Positions 58,792 to 64,000 of a stretch of 64,000 nt of DNA are shown here, one piece after another; within the stretch, counting starts at the first letter, position 1, and the number at the start of each line of letters is the position of its first letter. The position numbers and the translations under genes are program-made. The DNA is from Malania oleifera (Eukaryota > Streptophyta > Magnoliopsida > Santalales > Ximeniaceae). The stretch lies in assembly GCF_029873635.1 (NCBI RefSeq), contig NC_080420.1, positions 55,327,457 through 55,391,456 on the forward strand. Reading direction: 5' to 3'. The notes under the pieces are model-generated. The model worked only from the letters and a program-made list of their open reading frames with translations, ran no database searches and was not told the origin of the DNA.

Positions 58792-59891
58792 AAGACAATA
58801 AAATTATGAGATAGTAAAATAGAAATTTGTTGAGTACATTAATATTTTTATTTTAATGATATGCATATGACTAGTAAACTATATATAATAAAGGAACTAA
58901 GAAAATTTTATTACTAGAAAGACGGTGCAAAGGTTGGTCAATCGGGAAATTTAAAGGCCATGTTTTTGGTCTTTCACGGTTTTCTTTGAATTTTCATGTT
59001 ACTTTTGAGTCTAAACACTTTTTGGAGTGTATTGGTCAAGTTTGAATGCTAATATGCCGAAGGTTTTTATGGTTTTTCCATAAATAAATAAAAAAAACCC
59101 CAACATTTCATTTTGAAAAGGATCTAAATGGGGGTTTGACGTAGTTGTAAAGTTTTTACACCAAAAAACTTGTAATCAATATCCATGATGTGGCTTTTGG
59201 ACATTTTCTATAACTTTCAAAATTCTCAAAAGCAAGATTTAAATATAGATTTGTGGTTCTCCCACAAAAAAAATTCACACTTTTTTCAAGTTTAAGTGAA
59301 CATCATTTTTCAAAATAATCACTTATGAAGTGGATTGAGGATGGAAAGATGTATTTTTATTAAACTTGGTTTTAAATCTCTATTTTATAGAGTAATCATT
59401 GGGAAATCATATTTTTAAATAAAAATGAAAATTTTTCAATCAAAACAACAAAAGTTTTCAAGTGTTTTCAAGTAGTTTCAAAAATTTTTATCAAAATGTT
59501 TTTCAAAAGTCTTTTGAAAATATTTTGATGAACCATAGTCAATAGATGGTTTGATTCCTCTGTGAAGGATACGTAGACAATCTACACATGTAGACTCAGC
59601 CATAGCTAAAAAAAAACACATGGCCTCTTTTAATTTATCTATTATTTTATTTTATTTTTTTTGTATGAATGTTTGTTATCTTTGAAAGGGCATAAAATAG
59701 TAGAGTTTTCATGAGAATAAATCCTCTACATAAACTCTACAAAATCCTTTTCGAAAGGGGTTAAGGATTCAGAAGTTCCTTTGAAAAAAACAAACAAAAA
59801 AGGAAAGATGCAGTAAGCGATCAACCAACAACTGCTACATCCCGGTATTTTACCTATTTTTGATTTTTTCCTTTAAAATGAATTTCAAAAT

Positions 59892-59926
<35 letters not shown>

Positions 59927-60234
59927 GTTAAGTACAGTAACCATACTTAGAATGGGTGTTTTGGAGTGCTAGCATTAAATCTTTGTTTAAAGAGGGCTTA
60001 AAAGTCTACCTTCTCTATTTCACAATTGTGCTCCTTGAACTAAATCTCTTTTAAAAGGTTTTCTTTGTTTTGTCTTTTCAAAACTAAAATGAAGTGGTGA
60101 CTCTATTTTTCTAAAATAAAATGGTAAGTAAAAGAATCTTTGGTTTGGTCTTCTTTACTTATTTGGTTTTGACTTAGTCACCAAATATGTTGACAATCAA
60201 AACTTGTCACTTGAGCCTAGTGTCGACAGGTCTT
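58792..60234. other. AT-rich DNA, no gene recognised
   Basis: No conserved coding sequence. Contains a (CA)n microsatellite at 59894-59925 and may include the decayed 5' part of the following copia element. Confidence 0.45.
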
Positions 60235-63200
60235 TAGGAAAAAAAAAATGGGAATCTAAAATTGCAGTTATAACTAAGGCAAAGGACTTGAACTCATTAT
60301 CCATAGATAGGCTCACTAATTACTCATGAAATGAATATGAATATTACTAACATATCTTTTTTGTGTAGGAAAAGAAAACATGATCTTAAGGCTATAGAAC
60401 CATGTGATATTTTTGAGAAGAAAGTGATGAAGAGCTAATTGCTAATATGGCCAAGTACTTTAAATGCGAAGGAATCAAAGGGAAGTTCCTCATTAAATCT
60501 CATAGAGAAGACAACAAGAAAAGAGAAGAGAGTACATACTACGAGTACAAAAAATAAGGGCACTTTATATTAAAATGTTCATTATATAAAAAATATGAAG
60601 TAAGGAAAATTGGAAGAATGTTATGTCACCACTTATAGTGAATTAGAAGCATTAGATAGTGACAATGAGGGCATCATAGAAGAAACTGTCAACTTATATC
60701 TCATGACATACATTTGACAAGACCAAGAGGTAGATCACAATCTTTCCATAACTTTTAGATGATACTTTTGATGGTCTAGAAGAACTATTTTGCAAATATC
60801 TCAAGCTAAAACAAGGATTTCTTGATTTTAAAATTGGAAATTTTGAGCTAAAAGAAGCCATCAATAAGAGTATAAAAGTTTCGAAATTGAGAAAAGTCAA
60901 TTTCAAACTCAAAATCAAGTACTAAAAAATAAATTAATGTGTAGTGAAGATCAAATTAATGAGCAAGGAGTTGAAAATGATCTATTTGCTAAGAAGACTG
61001 ACTTTCTCAAAAAAGGCATATGGATTTCCTGTCAAAGAATTTGAAAATGAAAAAGACATTGAAAAAGAAAATTAAGATTTTGAGTTATGGAAGTGATAAG
61101 TTACATAATCGGGTTATTGATTTGAAATATAACCTCGAAGGCTTGTTTGTTAGACCATTTTCGTACAAGGTTTCAAAAGCCAAAAAAAATTGGGTCATCC
61201 TCTAGACATGCAACTATAAAATCTCCCAAAGGGATAAATTTCCAAGAAATCATCCATCTCCCACCAAGTGTAATTTTTGTGAGAAAATGGGATATCTAGA
61301 AAAAGATTGCTTTAAATAGCAGCATGTATTTGCTAAAGGCAAAAAAAAAAAAAAAAAAGGTTCAAAAGAATTGATATTCTATTGTACAATGGACTCAGCC
61401 ATTACTAGGCACCAAGATTAGATAGATTCTTTTCATTTTGTTTTTATAGATAAGTAAATAGAAGAATGATAGGTGGTTCCTAGATAGTTCTTGCTTAAGA
61501 CATATAACTAGAGACAAGACCAAGTTCTTGACTATTCAAGCACGAGTCAACTATGTGATAAAATTAAACATATATCCTTCACTAAGAGAGGATGTTTTAA
61601 GCTGAAATGGAAATGGAGAAAATATGGAAACGGAGAAAATGGAAACGCCTTAAAGAGGATGAGCTGTAGCCGCATAACAAATTCATTCCATCAAAAACAC
61701 AATTATTACATGCTAAAATAATCCATTAAATACCACGTGCTCATTATCCCATTAGAATGCAATAGCTCATTTCCTTCTATATCTATCCTATGTATCTATA
61801 CATAAGAACATTTGTGTTGTGTGAAGGGTGCAAGTGAAGTGAGTGAGCGAGGAGTGTGAGAGTGCTGAAGGTGACAGAGAGAAAACTGTGAGAAGAGTTG
61901 AGTTGAGTGTGTGTCTCCTCCTTTTATTTTTCTCCCAGGTTATAGTATATTTGGTGTGTTTCGTGGACGTAGGTCAGATTAGACTAAACCACATAAATCT
62001 GGTATTCTTATATTATGTTCTTATTTTGCTTGTGTGTGTGATTATTATTCCTAGATCCCTAACAAGTGGTATCGGATCAAGGTTCGAGCAAATTCACCAG
62101 ATCATAGCAAAATTCCCAGATCGGAGCAGATCGAAGGTTCCAGGAGCTATATTGTGCTAATTACATGTCTAAGAAAAATTCTATCTAGGAAAGTGAGACT
62201 TAAGCGGTCCATTGTGACCCCCCACTTTCTTGGGAATTTACCTGATGTAATTTAGCACAATCATCACTGGGCTCCACTGCGACGTCAGCAGACACATCAA
62301 CACTAGGCCCCACGACCACATCACCGCCACATCATCATTGGGCCACGTCAACGCCACTTGCCACGTCACACTGGGTCCTACTTATCACGTCATCAGTTAG
62401 TTAATGGCGTTAATTAACGTCGTTAGTAACAGCGTTAGAATATTCTATTAAGTGGGAGTATATTCCATTAAGTTTAACGGAAAGTTAGCCGATTTTGATC
62501 AGAAGGTTTGATCAGGTTTTCAAAGTCATTTCAAGTCCTTTTTTTGAACAATTTGAACCATTTCTAAGGTTTTCAGCCGTTTGGAATCCAACCGTGCTAT
62601 CCACTTAAGCTAGTTGCATCTCTAGATTGATGAATCAAGATGTGGAATGAAAATAGCTCAAAGATCGAGATGTTTAACGACACCAACTTCGGTTTTTGGA
62701 AGATGCAGATCGAGGACTACTTATTTGGTAAGGAGTTGCACTTACCATTGAAGGGAAAGCTAGATTTCATGAAGGAGGACGAGTGGGAGTTGCTTGATTG
62801 AAAAGCTCTCGGAGCTATTAGGATGATGCTAGCAAAGTCTGTTGCCTTTAATATCGAGACATGAAGTTAATTCTCCTGATGTGCTAACAGTTGGAGGACC
62901 AAGTGTGTGACCGAGGCCAATAAGGATCATCTAGCCTGGGGATGGATCCAAATAGGGTCAAGACGTGTGAGGTAGGATTGGTTCTGAGGCACGTGGAATG
63001 CAATTTGAGGCACGTAAAGCGTCAGTGGTAAGGCCCACTTGAGCAACTGTTGGGGAATTGGGCTTACTCTCATAAGGGAGATGGTTTTCGTTCAAGGGGG
63101 AGCAGTTGGAACTCACAAATGAGAGGAGATTGTTGAGAATTCCACTTGTGAGTTTGTCCCACATTGAAAAATTAGAGTGGATGATGGGTGCTTATATACA

Positions 63201-64000
63201 TGGTTGGGCCCAAGATCCAATAGGCTTAAGCTTTTGGGTCAAGTTGGTGTTCGCCCTTGAGTATCAAACCCACCCATAGGCTCCTCCGGTCCTAATAGGA
63301 TGTGTTGTACCAAATTAAGATAATTATCTATTATTTGATGCACTAAGAGAAGGAAATGTTTACATAATTGACTTGACCAAATTAGGCAAGAATAAATGCT
63401 TTGTATCCATACACAATGATTTGCATCTTTAGTATAAAAGACTAGGTCACATAAATTTTAAAGTCATCTTGAATGCATTTAAGCATGATAATGTGAAAGG
63501 GTCGCCTCATTTTGATTCACATAAGTATGCCATATGTGATGCATGTGTCAAAGGGGAACACACAAAACAATTTTTCAAACTAAAGAATGTTGTCTCCACT
63601 AAGAGGCCACTTGACCTTCTACATCTAAATCTTTTTGGTCTTATGTAAACCCTTAGTTTGGGTGGAAAGAGATTCACCTTGGTTATAGTAGATAACTTTT
63701 CAAGATTTACCTGGACTATATTTTTAAAATACAAAGGTAAAACATTTTATACGTTTTCAATGTTCTATAAAAGGATCCAAAACAAATTAAGTCTTTAAGT
63801 TGTATCTTTAAGAAGTAATCATGGAAAAGAATTTGAAAAGAAGGAATTTGATTCTTTTTGTCCAAAATATAAAATTACACATAATTTGTCTACACCTAGA
63901 AATCCACAACAAAATAGAGTAGTTGAGAGAAAAAATAGAACGTCTATTGAAATGGTCCGTACTGTGTTGGATGATAAATCCTTGCTTAAGTACTTCAGGG
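60235..64000 (+). mobile_element. Ty1/copia element, decayed, runs off the edge
   Basis: Gag end near 60245 (AKDLNSLSIDRL), a broken zinc knuckle (GHFILKCSLYKK, about 60555-60590) and a second CNFCEKMGYLEKDC (about 61270-61310). Protease core WFLDSSCLRHITRDKTKF (61470-61530). After an insertion come the pre-integrase region (GNVYIIDLTKLGKNK; CDACVKGEHTK) and integrase (GKRFTLVIVDNFSRFTW; TPRNPQQNRVVERKNRT) to 64000. Protease before integrase before any RT is the copia order. Many stops. Confidence 0.88.
61593..63296 (+). mobile_element. Mosaic copia fragment inserted in copia pol
   Basis: The host frame ...LREDV stops at 61592-61595 and resumes as DVLYQI at 63299, with AGGATGT at both 61589-61595 and 63297-63303. 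The insert opens with an LTR-like segment (61593-62064, TGTTTTAAGC...CCTAACA), a primer-site-like AGTGGTATCGGATC and a gag start (62643-62870, FGFWKMQIEDYLFGKELHLP). It then passes to unrelated 3' tail sequence with a purine tract (AAGGGGGAG, near 63098) and a second, different LTR-like end starting TGTTGAGAATTCC at about 63133. Confidence 0.65.

Overview
The window is nuclear DNA of a flowering plant, most likely a eudicot. The evidence is plant-type spliced exons, L1- and RTE-clade LINEs, a tRNA-derived SINE, a hAT-like element, and several 9-kb Ty3/gypsy chromoviruses with initiator-Met-type primer-binding sites. No bacterial, organellar or viral genome structure is visible. The species cannot be named from sequence alone.

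Left third (1-21.7 kb): the 5' half of one host gene on the minus strand. It encodes a ubiquitin-conjugating enzyme variant (UEV1/MMZ family, partner of UBC13). Exon 1 (20454-20481) and exon 2 (2672-2811) join in phase to give the intact first 56 residues. They are separated by a 17.6-kb intron filled with LINE remnants, one of which carries three later insertions, two with clear target-site duplications. An old short LTR element also lies in the intron. The remaining exons lie beyond the left edge.

Middle (21.7-37 kb): a minus-strand chromovirus (21701-31989) carries a hAT-like element in its 3' LTR and splits an older tandem duplication. To its right are simple repeats, a SINE, and the most unusual locus of the window. 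This is an intron-free WUSCHEL-related homeobox (WOX) open reading frame (33511-34203), interrupted by a single TGA inside the homeodomain but keeping a WUS-box-like motif and an EAR-like C-terminus. It is preceded by a TATA box and an array of 80-bp tandem repeats. It is followed about 250 bp downstream by the 3' tail, polypurine tract and LTR (34500-37004) of another gypsy element. Capture of a WOX gene by an LTR element is possible but not proven here.

Right (37-58.8 kb): a three-level nest. A plus-strand chromovirus (37065-58791) is split by a second, minus-strand chromovirus (40213-50877, TSD ATTAC) and by a solo LTR (51655-53767, TSD TAAAG). The second chromovirus has another solo LTR inside its own 5' LTR (47788-49836, TSD ACGGA). 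All have damaged coding regions. The window closes with a decayed Ty1/copia element (from about 60235 past the right edge), itself interrupted by a mosaic copia fragment.

The recurrent theme is regulatory DNA inside LTRs. Arrays of the palindrome CGTCGACG lie just upstream of the promoter in four LTR families. GTGGGGCCCAC (TCP-site-like) repeats occur in a fifth and TTCGGnCGCCCGA repeats in a sixth. A hairpin-forming sequence precedes the polypurine tract in four different elements.
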